Assembly (NCBI RefSeq): GCF_900128415.1
Contig: NZ_LT635772.1
Span: 2,016,216 to 2,080,215, forward strand
Origin: Anaerococcus mediterraneensis
GTDB taxonomy: Bacteria > Bacillota > Clostridia > Tissierellales > Peptoniphilaceae
DNA length: 64,000 nucleotides
Direction of reading: 5' to 3'
Notes under the pieces: model-generated
The model's input: only the letters and a program-made list of their open reading frames with translations
The model's database searches: none
Told to the model about the DNA's origin: nothing
In this document: positions 7,883 to 16,443 of the stretch, piece by piece
How the letters are laid out: each line of letters begins with the position of its first letter
Position numbering within the stretch: position 1 is the stretch's first letter
Translations under genes and position numbers: made by a program

Positions 7883-9193
7883 TTATTGTTCAAAATCTGA
7901 TTCAAATTGTGCTTTGAATGCTTCCATCTCTGCTTTTACATCAGAATCTGGGTTTGAAAGTATTTCTTCAAGCTTGCTTGCTACATCATTGTAGGCTTGT
8001 TGGCTGCCTGGTACAAGTGGTCTTGAGAATAGTTTTTCACTTGCTGTTTCTAGGATTTTTGGAATCTCTGAATCAGCATTTTTATAAGATTCATCTTCTA
8101 CAGCTGTTTTTCTGGCTGGCATGTAGCCTGTTTCTAGACCAAATTTGATTTGTGAATCCTTGCTTGATAGGAATTTAAGAAGTTTAAATGCTGCTGCCTT
8201 TTGTTCATCGCTAGCACCGTTAAACATATAGATGTTTGTACCTTGTTGTACTGCTTTTTCTGCTGGATAAGCTTGGGCTGCATATTTAAATTTGCCTTCT
8301 ACACCTTCTTTTACATAAACTTCACCAGCGTTAGATCCGATATATCCTGCTAATTGGTTGTTTGCAAAAGGACCTGATAGGTATTGGTCAGTACCAGCTA
8401 TTCTGAAGTAGCCTTCTTTTATACCATCTAGGTAATAATTAACTGCTTCGATTGATTCTGGGCATGTAACATCTAGGTCTGGACCAAAGTCTATGCCCTT
8501 ATTTTTTAGGTAGGTTACATAGAAGTTTGATAGGGAGTCCCAACCAAAGGCTGGTATATCTTTTTCTGCCTTGATTTTTTTAGCAACTTCTTTTAGTTCT
8601 TCGAAGTTTGTTGGATTTTTTATACCTAGTTCATCAAATAGGTCTTGGTTGTACCACAAAACTTCTGTAGATTTGTTAAATGGAAGTCCTATAATCTTGC
8701 CATCTTGTTCGATCTCATCTCTAACACCTGGGAAAATATCTTCATAGTCTTCTATACCGTCTTCACCCTTGACCATATCTGTAAGGTCAGCTACCATTCC
8801 TGCTTCTGAGAATTGTAGCATCCAGTCTGGATAAGCTTGGGTTAGGGTTGGTAGATCTTTTGGAGATTGCATTGTAGCAACTAGGATTTGGTTTAGGTCA
8901 CCATAACCACCTTGGTGTTGTAGAGTAACTTTAATATCTGGATTTTCTTTCTCAAAATCAGCTACAAGTCCTTCTAGGGCCTCACCTTGGCCACCACCCA
9001 TTGCATGCCAAAATACTATTTCTGTTTGGCCTTCTTTGGCTGGTTCTTTTTCCTCTTCTTTGCTCTCTTCTGCCTTTTCTTCTACCTTGGCTTCTTCTTT
9101 TGGTGCTTCTTCTTTTTTGGCATCATTGCCACAAGCTGAAAACATTCCCAAAGATAGGACTAAGGCTGCTAGTAGTGTTAATTTTTTCTTCAT
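7883..9193 (-). CDS. ugpB: Sugar/glycerol-3-phosphate ABC transporter substrate-binding lipoprotein
   Basis: A 436-residue extracellular solute-binding protein, family 1. The signal peptide ends in a lipobox (FSAC, Cys21), followed by a K/E-rich linker of about 35 residues and then the binding domain. FWHAMGG near the start of the mature domain and PFNKSTEVLWYN are typical of UgpB, the glycerol-3-phosphate/glycerophosphodiester binding protein, so that substrate is favoured over simple sugars. It is the last gene of the operon, 87 bases after the second permease gene, with its own AAGGGG ribosome site. That gap may help raise its level relative to the membrane parts. Confidence 0.85.
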   Translation of the reverse strand: MKKKLTLLAALVLSLGMFSACGNDAKKEEAPKEEAKVEEKAEESKEEEKEPAKEGQTEIVFWHAMGGGQGEALEGLVADFEKENPDIKVTLQHQGGYGDLNQILVATMQSPKDLPTLTQAYPDWMLQFSEAGMVADLTDMVKGEDGIEDYEDIFPGVRDEIEQDGKIIGLPFNKSTEVLWYNQDLFDELGIKNPTNFEELKEVAKKIKAEKDIPAFGWDSLSNFYVTYLKNKGIDFGPDLDVTCPESIEAVNYYLDGIKEGYFRIAGTDQYLSGPFANNQLAGYIGSNAGEVYVKEGVEGKFKYAAQAYPAEKAVQQGTNIYMFNGASDEQKAAAFKLLKFLSSKDSQIKFGLETGYMPARKTAVEDESYKNADSEIPKILETASEKLFSRPLVPGSQQAYNDVASKLEEILSNPDSDVKAEMEAFKAQFESDFEQ

Positions 9194-9280
9194 TTTTTCC
9201 CCTTTTTATTTTTTTAAGTTCCCATAAAAGCAAACTTTACTTACATTTAATATATACCCTAAAAAAATATTTTAATCAAT

Positions 9281-10099
9281 TTATCCTTTGATTCCGCCAA
9301 AGGCCACTCCCCTTAGGATTTGTTTTCTAAAGATCAGATAGAGGATGAGGATTGGTAGGATTGTTATAGATGATGCTGCCATCTGTAGGTGGATAAGCTG
9401 TCCTGCCTCTGTCGCAAAGGCAGAAAGACCATTTGATATCAGCCTCATGTTTTTTGTATTTGTAACAAGGATTGGCCACAAAAATGAGTTCCAACCGGTT
9501 ATAAAGTTTAAAAGCCCAATGGTAAATAGGTTTTGCTTGCACATTGGAACCATAACTCTCCTTATAAACTCAAAATCACTTGCCCCGTCAACCTTGGCTG
9601 CATTATAAAACTCCATTGGCACAGACCTTAGAAATTCTCTCAAATAGAAAATATAAAAAACTGATGCCATAAATGGGATTATAAGGGCTAGATAGGTATC
9701 AAGAAGTCCAAGCTTGGCTATGGTTGAATAATTTGTAAAAATTATTATCTCAAAAGGTACCATCAAAAGTGCCAGCATAAAATTTTCCAAAACTTTTTTG
9801 CCCCTAAAATTTAAAAAGCTAAGGGCAAAGGCCGCAAGGACTGTTGTAGCCAGAGTACCCAAGGTGTTGACCAGGGATACAAAAACAGTATTTACAAAGT
9901 ATCTAGCAAAGGGTGCTGCCTTCATAGCCTCCCTAAAGTTGGATAGCTGAGGGCTAGCTGGCAAAAGTTTTGGAGGTATAGCTGTGACCTCACCAAAACT
10001 CATCAGTGCCGATGATATCATGTACAAAAATGGAAACAAGGTTATTACCGCCATAAAGACGACAAATATATAGGATATTACTTTTATAATCTTTCTCAT
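9281..10099 (-). CDS. ugpE: ABC transporter permease, UgpE-like (CUT1)
   Basis: A 272-residue inner-membrane permease with about six transmembrane helices. The cytoplasmic EAA loop is visible as YNAAKVDGASDFEFIRRVMVP, the contact site for the ATPase. The C-terminal GGIKG is usual for MalG/UgpE-type subunits. It pairs with the permease encoded six bases upstream. Family membership is secure; the G3P assignment rests on the binding protein. Confidence 0.87.
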   Translation of the reverse strand: MRKIIKVISYIFVVFMAVITLFPFLYMISSALMSFGEVTAIPPKLLPASPQLSNFREAMKAAPFARYFVNTVFVSLVNTLGTLATTVLAAFALSFLNFRGKKVLENFMLALLMVPFEIIIFTNYSTIAKLGLLDTYLALIIPFMASVFYIFYLREFLRSVPMEFYNAAKVDGASDFEFIRRVMVPMCKQNLFTIGLLNFITGWNSFLWPILVTNTKNMRLISNGLSAFATEAGQLIHLQMAASSITILPILILYLIFRKQILRGVAFGGIKG

Positions 10100-10105
10100 T
10101 TTTAC

Positions 10106-10990
10106 CTACCTTGCCAAAAGTCTCAAAAGTTTCCTTTGGATAAAGGTAAGGACCAAAAGAAATAGAAACAAGATAACTGCCGCCGCCATAGCATGGCCAT
10201 AGCGGTATTCTACATAAAACTTTTTGTAGATATAAAAAACTGCTGTGATTAGCCTATTACCCACACCGGCCTTGCCGTTAAAGAGGGCAAATATTTGGTT
10301 GTAGACCTTAAAGGCTGATATAAAGCTTGTCAAAAACAAAAAGGTAATTATATTTGTAAGCTGTGGCAATGTTATTTTTTTAAACTGCTCCCAGCTTGTA
10401 GCTCCAAAAGTATCTGCAATCTTATAATAAGATTTGTCTATACCCCTTAGGCCTGACAAGATCACTATTATATTAAAGGCTAGGGCATTCCATACACCAA
10501 AGATGATGGCTGCCAGCATATTGTAGTTTGGATTGTTCAAAAAATCTATAGGCCCGAGTCCAAAAAATCCTAGGACGTAGTTGATAAAACCGTATTGGCC
10601 GTTGAACAAATACCTAAAAACTATACCTATAGCTATGACACTTGTTAGGTAAGGTATAAAAAACACACTTTCAAAAAATTTGGATCCCTTTATATTTTTA
10701 TTCAAAATCAAGGCTATGACCATAGATATGATTATAGACAAAGGCACAACCGTGATCGAATATATAAAGGTATTTTTCATAGCTAGTTTGAAAAGTTTGT
10801 CATTAAAAACTGCCGGGAAGTTTTTAAATCCTACAAAAGATGGATTTAGGATATTGTTGTTGTTGACAGACATGACAAAGGTCCTGATCAAAGGATAGAC
10901 ATTGAAAACTAGGATAAAAGCTAGGGCTGGCAAAAGAAATAGCCAGGCTTTATTGGTTGATTCTGCCTTGTAGGTCATTTTCTTTTTCAT
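10106..10990 (-). CDS. ugpA: ABC transporter permease, UgpA-like (CUT1)
   Basis: 294 residues, six predicted transmembrane helices, EAA loop ADTFGATSWEQFKKITLPQL. The N-terminus KAWLFLLPALAFILVFNVYP is typical of MalF/UgpA-type subunits. Its start overlaps the stop codon of the ATPase gene and it is followed closely by the UgpE-like partner, so the three are one operon. Confidence 0.87.
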   Translation of the reverse strand: MKKKMTYKAESTNKAWLFLLPALAFILVFNVYPLIRTFVMSVNNNNILNPSFVGFKNFPAVFNDKLFKLAMKNTFIYSITVVPLSIIISMVIALILNKNIKGSKFFESVFFIPYLTSVIAIGIVFRYLFNGQYGFINYVLGFFGLGPIDFLNNPNYNMLAAIIFGVWNALAFNIIVILSGLRGIDKSYYKIADTFGATSWEQFKKITLPQLTNIITFLFLTSFISAFKVYNQIFALFNGKAGVGNRLITAVFYIYKKFYVEYRYGHAMAAAVILFLFLLVLTFIQRKLLRLLAR

Positions 10991-12060
10991 CAGTAGACTC
11001 TCTTTCCATCTTGGGTAAAGATATATATTGATTTGTGGTCTATAGAAATCCTAACCATATCGCCAGGATTTATATCAAGTTTGGAATCAACAACCATCCT
11101 TGATGGCTGGCCTAGGATATAAAAATGCAGGATCATGTACCTACCTATCATCTCACGGGAATTGACTTTTATTTCCAAGTCCCCATCAGGATCGATCTTG
11201 AAATGTTCAGGTCTGATACCTACCTTGTAGGCTTTATCATTTAGGTCCTCTTTTTTCCTATCCTCTACTAGCAAGGCCTTGTCTATAAAAAGATTGTCCC
11301 TGCTTATAGAATCATTCGTATTATCTAGGTCGTAGACATTTATGATAGGGTTACCTATAAATTTGGCCACAAAAAGATTGGCTGGCTCTAGGTAGAGATT
11401 TTGTGGTATATCAAACTGCTGGATGACTCCCTTGTCCATCAGCGCTATGTTATCGCTTATAGATAGGGCCTCCTCCTGGTCATGGGTTACAAAAATAGTT
11501 GTAACACCAACAGATTTGACTATATTTCTAATCTCCTCCCTGATAGATAGCCTAAGCCTTGCATCTAGGTTGCTCAAAGGCTCATCTAAAAGTAGGGTTT
11601 TTGGATTTTTGACTAGGGCCCTGGCTATGGCCACTCTTTGCTGCTGGCCACCAGAGATTTGATTTGGCTTTTTATCTTTTATATCAGATATATAGGTAAA
11701 TTCCATATATTTTTCTGCAATCTTTATAGCCTGGTCTTTTTTTATCTTGTTTTCTCCTACAGTTAGGGGAAAGATAATATTTTCTAGGACTGTCATATGT
11801 GGATATAGGGCGTAGTTTTGGAAAACCATACCTATATCACGGTCTTTGGGGTGTTTGTTTATGATAGATTCACCATCAAATAAAATATCTCCCTCAGTTG
11901 GGTCAAGGATACCGGCTATGATATTTAGGATGGTGGATTTGCCACATCCACTAGGACCTAAAAGAGTCACAAGAGACCCATCTTCTATTTTTAGATCTAT
12001 GGACTTTAGGGCCTCAAAACCATTATCATACACTTTTCTCAAATTTTTAATCTCAATCAT
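10990..12060 (-). CDS. ugpC: ABC transporter ATPase, UgpC/MsmK-like
   Basis: A 356-residue ATPase of the CUT1 class. Walker A GPSGCGKST (residues 35-43), Q-loop, signature SGGQQQR, Walker B LLLDEP, the D-loop SNLDARL and a switch His in FVTHDQEEA are all intact. The C-terminal part is the TOBE/MOI regulatory domain (VGIRPEHF). Energises the two permeases encoded downstream. Start supported by AAGGGA. Some ATPases of this class serve several importers, so it may not be exclusive to this one. Confidence 0.9.
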   Translation of the reverse strand: MIEIKNLRKVYDNGFEALKSIDLKIEDGSLVTLLGPSGCGKSTILNIIAGILDPTEGDILFDGESIINKHPKDRDIGMVFQNYALYPHMTVLENIIFPLTVGENKIKKDQAIKIAEKYMEFTYISDIKDKKPNQISGGQQQRVAIARALVKNPKTLLLDEPLSNLDARLRLSIREEIRNIVKSVGVTTIFVTHDQEEALSISDNIALMDKGVIQQFDIPQNLYLEPANLFVAKFIGNPIINVYDLDNTNDSISRDNLFIDKALLVEDRKKEDLNDKAYKVGIRPEHFKIDPDGDLEIKVNSREMIGRYMILHFYILGQPSRMVVDSKLDINPGDMVRISIDHKSIYIFTQDGKRVY

Positions 12061-12070
12061 ATTTTTCCCT

Positions 12071-12394
12071 TCATATAAGTGGATACCTCAAAAGTAAATA
12101 CAACATTACAACCATCAGTATTATGCCGATGACATTGAAGGAGTCTATTTGTTTTTTCAAAGCCAAGATAACAAGTGATATTGATAATAAAAATAGCAAT
12201 AAATAAAATTGGATAAATAGATCGCTATCTGGGCTTATGATAGATACTACAAAAGACGCCGCTGCAAATATAGCTGTCACTATGCTTATATAGGCAGAAA
12301 GTTTCTTCCCATCTATAATATAATAGATCAAGCTTATGACAGATGTCACAGTAAAAATCGGCATGAACATATTTTCTAATAATATTTTTGTCAT
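12071..12394 (-). CDS. Small membrane protein of unknown function, first gene of the importer operon
   Basis: 107 residues, almost wholly hydrophobic, with three to four predicted transmembrane helices and a few charged loops (DGKK, KKQID). It ends ten bases before the ATPase gene, so it is probably cotranscribed with the importer. No family is recognised. A link with glycerol-3-phosphate uptake is suggested only by position. Confidence 0.65.
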   Translation of the reverse strand: MTKILLENMFMPIFTVTSVISLIYYIIDGKKLSAYISIVTAIFAAASFVVSIISPDSDLFIQFYLLLFLLSISLVILALKKQIDSFNVIGIILMVVMLYLLLRYPLI

Positions 12395-12427
12395 TTTAAC
12401 CTCTTAGATACATTATATCATAAATAA

Positions 12428-12471
12428 AAAAAAGACTAGAATAAATAAGAAAATAAATATTTATTCTAGTC
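12428..12471 (-). terminator. Terminator after the glycan cluster
   Basis: A perfect 13-bp stem (12434-12446 with 12459-12471, GACTAGAATAAAT arm) with a 12-base loop and a T-run on the minus strand. It lies just past the SH3 lipoprotein stop codon. Confidence 0.8.
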
Positions 12472-12478
12472 TATAAAA

Positions 12479-12859
12479 CTATTTTTTTATCAAAAGGTCT
12501 GATCTAATATAGCCGGTTTTGCCATTGACTGTGACCCTTGTCCATCCTTCGGTCTCGCCTAGGTTTAGGATCTCATCATCTGGACTTATCTCTGCGACTA
12601 CTGATGAGTCAACCGATGGGGCCAGCCTCATATTGACAGTATCTTCTACCCTAAACTCAACACCTTCTGGCAAGTCTTTGTTCTCCTTTTTCTCAGGGAT
12701 CTCTTCAGGATTTTCTTTTTCCTGGTCAGGATTTTCCTCATTTATATTTTCTTCTACTGATGTATTCTCACCCTCTGGGTGTCTTTTAGATACATACTCG
12801 CTCTTATCACATCCGCCTAGGACTAGGATAAGGGCCAAAACTGCTAGGATTTTTTTCAT
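12479..12859 (-). CDS. SH3-domain lipoprotein
   Basis: About 126 residues. The signal peptide ends in LGGC, so a lipid-anchored protein on the outer face of the membrane is predicted. A Glu/Pro/Lys-rich linker leads to a C-terminal bacterial SH3 domain (VNMRLAPSVDSSVVAEI...GWTRVTVNGKTGYIRSD), a fold that often binds peptidoglycan. The ATG at 12859 fits GGAGG better than the TTG one codon upstream. It overlaps the stop of the BY-kinase-like gene and is the last gene of the glycan cluster. Confidence 0.82.
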   Translation of the reverse strand: MKKILAVLALILVLGGCDKSEYVSKRHPEGENTSVEENINEENPDQEKENPEEIPEKKENKDLPEGVEFRVEDTVNMRLAPSVDSSVVAEISPDDEILNLGETEGWTRVTVNGKTGYIRSDLLIKK

Positions 12860-13512
12860 CAATTACCTCCAAATAGGTCATCTAGTTCGTCTTCTTTGTA
12901 GTCATAGTCAGAGATTATCACCCCTATGATGTCAGCTCCAGCTTTTTCTAGTTGGCTGGCTGATTCTTCTAATAGGTAGGACTCTGAGTTTGCCTTTGTC
13001 GTAAAGATTGCAGTCTTATCTGCTAGACCTGCAAAAACATTGGCCTCGGCTATGCCTATATTTTCTTTGACATTCAAAAATACATAGTCATATCTGTCTT
13101 TGACATCTTCAAAGAAATTTTTGATAACTGATGGCTCCAAAAACATTTCCTCGTATTCAGAAACCCTCCCTGTCATAAGGAGGTGGAGGTTGTCGTCATC
13201 TTTTACCACAACATCCTCAATATGGTAGTCTCCTAAAAGCAAATCTACAAAACCCCTGTTATTATATGATCCCTTGAGATCTTCTAGCTCATCGCTTCTT
13301 AGGTTGGTATCTATGACTAGGATCCTCTCATTTTCTTCTGAGAGGTGTTTGGCCATGGTGTAGATTGATGCGATTTTATTTGTCCCCTCAGCTGTGGCTG
13401 TAAAGGCTATAACTGCATCTCCTACTCCTAGCTTTTGACTGATCTTATCTTCTAGGTTGTAAAAAGCTTGTAGTAGGATCTCCCTATCTTCGTCTATTTT
13501 TTTTCTAAACAT
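12859..13512 (-). CDS. BY-kinase/CpsD-like protein with a degenerate P-loop
   Basis: 217 residues matching the layout of bacterial tyrosine autokinases of the CpsD/CapB group: a short helical N-terminus, a region where Walker A is expected, VIDTNLRS where Walker A' (usually D-x-D-x-R) lies, and a hydrophobic VFLNV strand as a Walker B remnant. The P-loop reads TATAEGTNKIAS instead of G-E-G-K-S/T, so the ATP-binding lysine is not in place. There is no Tyr-rich tail; the C-terminus has one Tyr in DYDYKED. Gene order (chain-length protein, kinase, glycosyltransferases) supports a role in polysaccharide export control, probably without kinase activity. Confidence 0.7.
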   Translation of the reverse strand: MFRKKIDEDREILLQAFYNLEDKISQKLGVGDAVIAFTATAEGTNKIASIYTMAKHLSEENERILVIDTNLRSDELEDLKGSYNNRGFVDLLLGDYHIEDVVVKDDDNLHLLMTGRVSEYEEMFLEPSVIKNFFEDVKDRYDYVFLNVKENIGIAEANVFAGLADKTAIFTTKANSESYLLEESASQLEKAGADIIGVIISDYDYKEDELDDLFGGN

Positions 13513-14386
13513 CTAGTGCTCCTATCTCATATTTTGGAAGCTTGCCCAAAACTTCTAGTTTAGCCTTGGATTTTTTCTCAACATCTTCTTTGATTTGAGA
13601 TTTTTCTTCTAAGTCCTCTTTGGCCTTTCTTATGTCCTCTGAGTCAATTTTCCTAGTCTCTCCTAGGTCCTCTTCTAGGTCAGATTCCCTAAGAGGTCTT
13701 TGGCCCTGAGTTTTGGCAAGGTCTTCTTTTTCTGGCTCGCTTGTTTTATTTTCTTGTTTTTCTATGGCCCTGGCGTTTTTTTCAACTTGTTTTTTGACCT
13801 TTTTTTCTTTTTTTTCATAGGCCTTGTTTTCTTTTTTTTCTAACTTGCTATTATACCTAGTGACACTTACAAGAGAGACTAGTAAGTAGAGAACAAAACC
13901 TGCCAAGCCCCCATAGGATGCATATCTTATACTGTTATCTATAGGTCTAGCTAGGGTATATGAATAGGATTCTACACTTGCTCCTGTATTATAAATATTA
14001 TTTATAACAGTCACAGCAAGGTCTGCATACTCATCAGCCAAATCTTCTGCCCTAAGTTTTTTAGTGTCAGTGACACTTATATCTATGGCCTTGCTTCCCT
14101 CCATAGCTGTAATTTTCATTTTAGAATCAAGCTTTGATATAGGCCAGTCTATCTCTAGGTTTTCTAGGGTTCTGGTTTTTATTGCCTTGCTATCTATAGT
14201 TTTTGCAAAAGTATGGCCCAGATTTTCTGTATCTGTATCTTCTACAGAGCTTGCTATGATCCTAGCATTTGCCCTATACTCTTTGTAGTTTGCAAAATTT
14301 AGTCCAAAGTAGATAACCATAGCTACAATTATCCCAAAGATAATTGACGATAGGGTTGCTTGAAACATTGATTTCTTTTTTTCCAT
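13505..14386 (-). CDS. Wzz/YveK-like chain-length or co-polymerase membrane protein
   Basis: About 293 residues from the ATG at 14386, chosen because GGAGG precedes it by five bases. One transmembrane helix near residues 10-30, an outer domain of about 120 residues (YKEYRANARIIASS... NIYNTG), a second helix near 165-185, then a long charged cytoplasmic tail rich in Lys and Glu. This two-helix layout matches the capsule/EPS chain-length proteins that act with BY-kinases. The following kinase-like gene overlaps it by eight bases. The long charged tail is unusual and may replace the normal kinase contact. Confidence 0.65.
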   Translation of the reverse strand: MEKKKSMFQATLSSIIFGIIVAMVIYFGLNFANYKEYRANARIIASSVEDTDTENLGHTFAKTIDSKAIKTRTLENLEIDWPISKLDSKMKITAMEGSKAIDISVTDTKKLRAEDLADEYADLAVTVINNIYNTGASVESYSYTLARPIDNSIRYASYGGLAGFVLYLLVSLVSVTRYNSKLEKKENKAYEKKEKKVKKQVEKNARAIEKQENKTSEPEKEDLAKTQGQRPLRESDLEEDLGETRKIDSEDIRKAKEDLEEKSQIKEDVEKKSKAKLEVLGKLPKYEIGALDV

Positions 14387-14387
14387 A

Positions 14388-15170
14388 TTATCCTCCAAAA
14401 TCATTAGCACCATCTAGCATGAGCTTTCGTGCCTGGTCTTTTTTTATCATATCAAAAAGTCCCTTTTGTTTTTTATTTACAAAATATTCTATATAGAGCC
14501 TGTAGGCTTTTGGGAAAAGTGCCCTTGAAAGCTTGCCCTTGTCATAGAAATATTTTTCATCAAAACCTCTAAACCACGTCGATCCGTCATTATAAACCCT
14601 GGCCAATAGGTCAGTATTGGTCCTGACCTTTAGACCTTTTTTGATAGCACTCATTATAAAAAGCGAGTCCTCGCCGGATCCATTTTCTGTCCCTGCCCCA
14701 AAATATGTTGACAGGTGGATATTTTTTCTCTCTATGGCCTCTCTTTTAAAAACAAAGTGGACAGACCCGTATCTGAGACAGTTATAAAAGTTGAGGTTTT
14801 TTTCTTCGCTTACTTTGACAATTTCCTTGCCGTCCTGATAAATTATAGTCTTAAATACGAAAAAATCTACATCAGGATGTCTTATAAAACCATCTTTTAT
14901 CTTTTGGGCGTAGCCTTTCTCAAAAACCTCATCATCATCTGCAAATACTATTATATCTGCAGTCGAATTTAAAAGTCCTATATTTCTAGAGGTCCCAGAT
15001 CCCTTTGTATCTGTAGTGATCATCCTTATTTTATAATCACCGTCAGTTTTTTCTTCGTAGGCATTGTAGCCTGCCTGGTTTATAATCAGGCAATCACTTT
15101 CTATATTAAACTTTTTGTAAAAATCTATAGACTCTACATTCATTGCAGAGATTATCACTTCTATTCTCAT
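14388..15170 (-). CDS. Glycosyltransferase family 2 protein
   Basis: About 260 residues from the ATG at 15170, preceded by AAGGA. The N-terminal half has the GT-A fold pattern (IEVIISAMN..., GTSRNIGLLNSTADIIVFADDDE) with ADDDE as the metal-binding D-x-D. A later GSGEDSLFIMSAIKKG block contains a typical catalytic Glu-Asp. No transmembrane segment is seen, so it is a cytoplasmic transferase. Start and the upstream stop overlap as TAATG, so it is coupled to the membrane glycosyltransferase. Confidence 0.85.
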   Translation of the reverse strand: MRIEVIISAMNVESIDFYKKFNIESDCLIINQAGYNAYEEKTDGDYKIRMITTDTKGSGTSRNIGLLNSTADIIVFADDDEVFEKGYAQKIKDGFIRHPDVDFFVFKTIIYQDGKEIVKVSEEKNLNFYNCLRYGSVHFVFKREAIERKNIHLSTYFGAGTENGSGEDSLFIMSAIKKGLKVRTNTDLLARVYNDGSTWFRGFDEKYFYDKGKLSRALFPKAYRLYIEYFVNKKQKGLFDMIKKDQARKLMLDGANDFGG

Positions 15171-16318
15171 TATATCCTTGTTGTCTCCGCCTTCTCCCAA
15201 GTCGCCTTGGATTTGCCCCTGATCTCACCAATAGCTCCCAGTATTTGGGCTAGCATCATAGAGCAATAATATCTTGGGAAATAAAATATCTTGCTTTTTG
15301 CTTCAGAGAGCTGGCCAATGACTGCCAGGGTGTAAAAGGCAACTTGGCCCAAGAAAAAGGCCTTGTAAAAAGCTCCGCTATTTAGGAGGGCTAGGTTTGT
15401 AATAAATAAAACTATATGGAAAAAAGCCTGCAAATATCTGAGAGTCTTGTGGTTAAAATTAAAAAATGAAAACCAGCCGTACTCAAAAATATTTAGCCTT
15501 CTGAGATTTGTGAAAATATTTGTCAAGATCCTTCTTTGCATCCTGACCTTTCTTTTAAACTCATCAGCTGTAGTCTGACCAGCCTTCTCCATGGCTATGG
15601 CCTTGGGATTATAAAGAGCCCTTTTGTGATTAAGACCTGCATATAAAGGCAGCTCATAGTCGTGACTATTTACTAGGTCTATATGCCTATAATCAGACTT
15701 TCTGACTGCATAGATGGCCCCATTGCCATTTACTATAGTTTTTATATTTGATTCGATCTTTCTCATTTTTAGCTCGAAATTCCAATAGGTGTTTTCTGCC
15801 ACGACTGACGAAACATCATCATCTTCGTGATAAATGAGCGATCCACACACATATTCTATATCATCAGCTGTAAAATATGAAACAAGCTCTCTGATAGCAT
15901 CTGACCTAAACATAGAGTTGGCATCAGAAAAAACTATGATCTCACCCCTTGCGACCTCTACCGCCTCATTTTGGGCATTGGTCTTGCCCAGGTGGTTTTT
16001 GACGCTATTGACCCTGATTGGGATTTGAGGGTGGTCCTTTATAAAGTCCTCGCAGATCTCTACAGTCCTATCTGTCGAGCTGTCATTGGCAATTATGACC
16101 TCATATGATGGATAATCAGTCTTTATGATATTTTCCAATTTCTTTTTTATAACATTTTCTTCGTTATAGGCTGAAATAATAATAGAAACATCAGGATTTA
16201 GCCCATAATCCTGGTCATTTTCTCTTTTTATAAGCTTATCTAAAATTATAAGGGTAAGAGGATAGCCGATCATTGCATAAAACAAAGCAAAGAGGGCTAG
16301 GTAAAATAAAATTTTCAT
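15170..16318 (-). CDS. Membrane-bound glycosyltransferase family 2 (polysaccharide synthase-like)
   Basis: 382 residues. One N-terminal transmembrane helix, a GT2 domain (SIIISAYNEENVIKKKLENI, IIANDSSTDRT, IIVFSDANSMF with the D-x-N/D metal site), an acceptor-site-like segment with SHDYELP, and a MQRRILTN motif similar to the Q-R-x-R-W motif of processive synthases. Two or three helices end the protein. The layout resembles hyaluronan/PNAG-type synthases. First gene of the cluster, behind a good promoter. The polymer made is unknown. Confidence 0.85.
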   Translation of the reverse strand: MKILFYLALFALFYAMIGYPLTLIILDKLIKRENDQDYGLNPDVSIIISAYNEENVIKKKLENIIKTDYPSYEVIIANDSSTDRTVEICEDFIKDHPQIPIRVNSVKNHLGKTNAQNEAVEVARGEIIVFSDANSMFRSDAIRELVSYFTADDIEYVCGSLIYHEDDDVSSVVAENTYWNFELKMRKIESNIKTIVNGNGAIYAVRKSDYRHIDLVNSHDYELPLYAGLNHKRALYNPKAIAMEKAGQTTADEFKRKVRMQRRILTNIFTNLRRLNIFEYGWFSFFNFNHKTLRYLQAFFHIVLFITNLALLNSGAFYKAFFLGQVAFYTLAVIGQLSEAKSKIFYFPRYYCSMMLAQILGAIGEIRGKSKATWEKAETTRI

Positions 16319-16337
16319 ACATATCTCCTATCTTATA

Positions 16338-16367
16338 ATTATATTATAAAAAGCCCCTAGATTTCAA
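16338..16367 (-). promoter_or_regulatory. Promoter of the glycan cluster
   Basis: Minus-strand TTGAAA (16362-16367), 18-base spacer, TATAAT (16338-16343), just upstream of the first glycosyltransferase. Confidence 0.5.
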
Positions 16368-16384
16368 GAAAATTCGATGAATAA

Positions 16385-16412
16385 TTGTCTTTTAATAAAT
16401 TAAAAATATAAT
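16385..16412 (+). promoter_or_regulatory. Promoter of the glutamate symporter gene
   Basis: TTGTCT (16385-16390), 16-base spacer, TATAAT (16407-16412), 32 bases before the chosen start. Confidence 0.55.
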
Positions 16413-16443
16413 GTCTAAAACCACAAATAGAAAAGGAAGTCAT

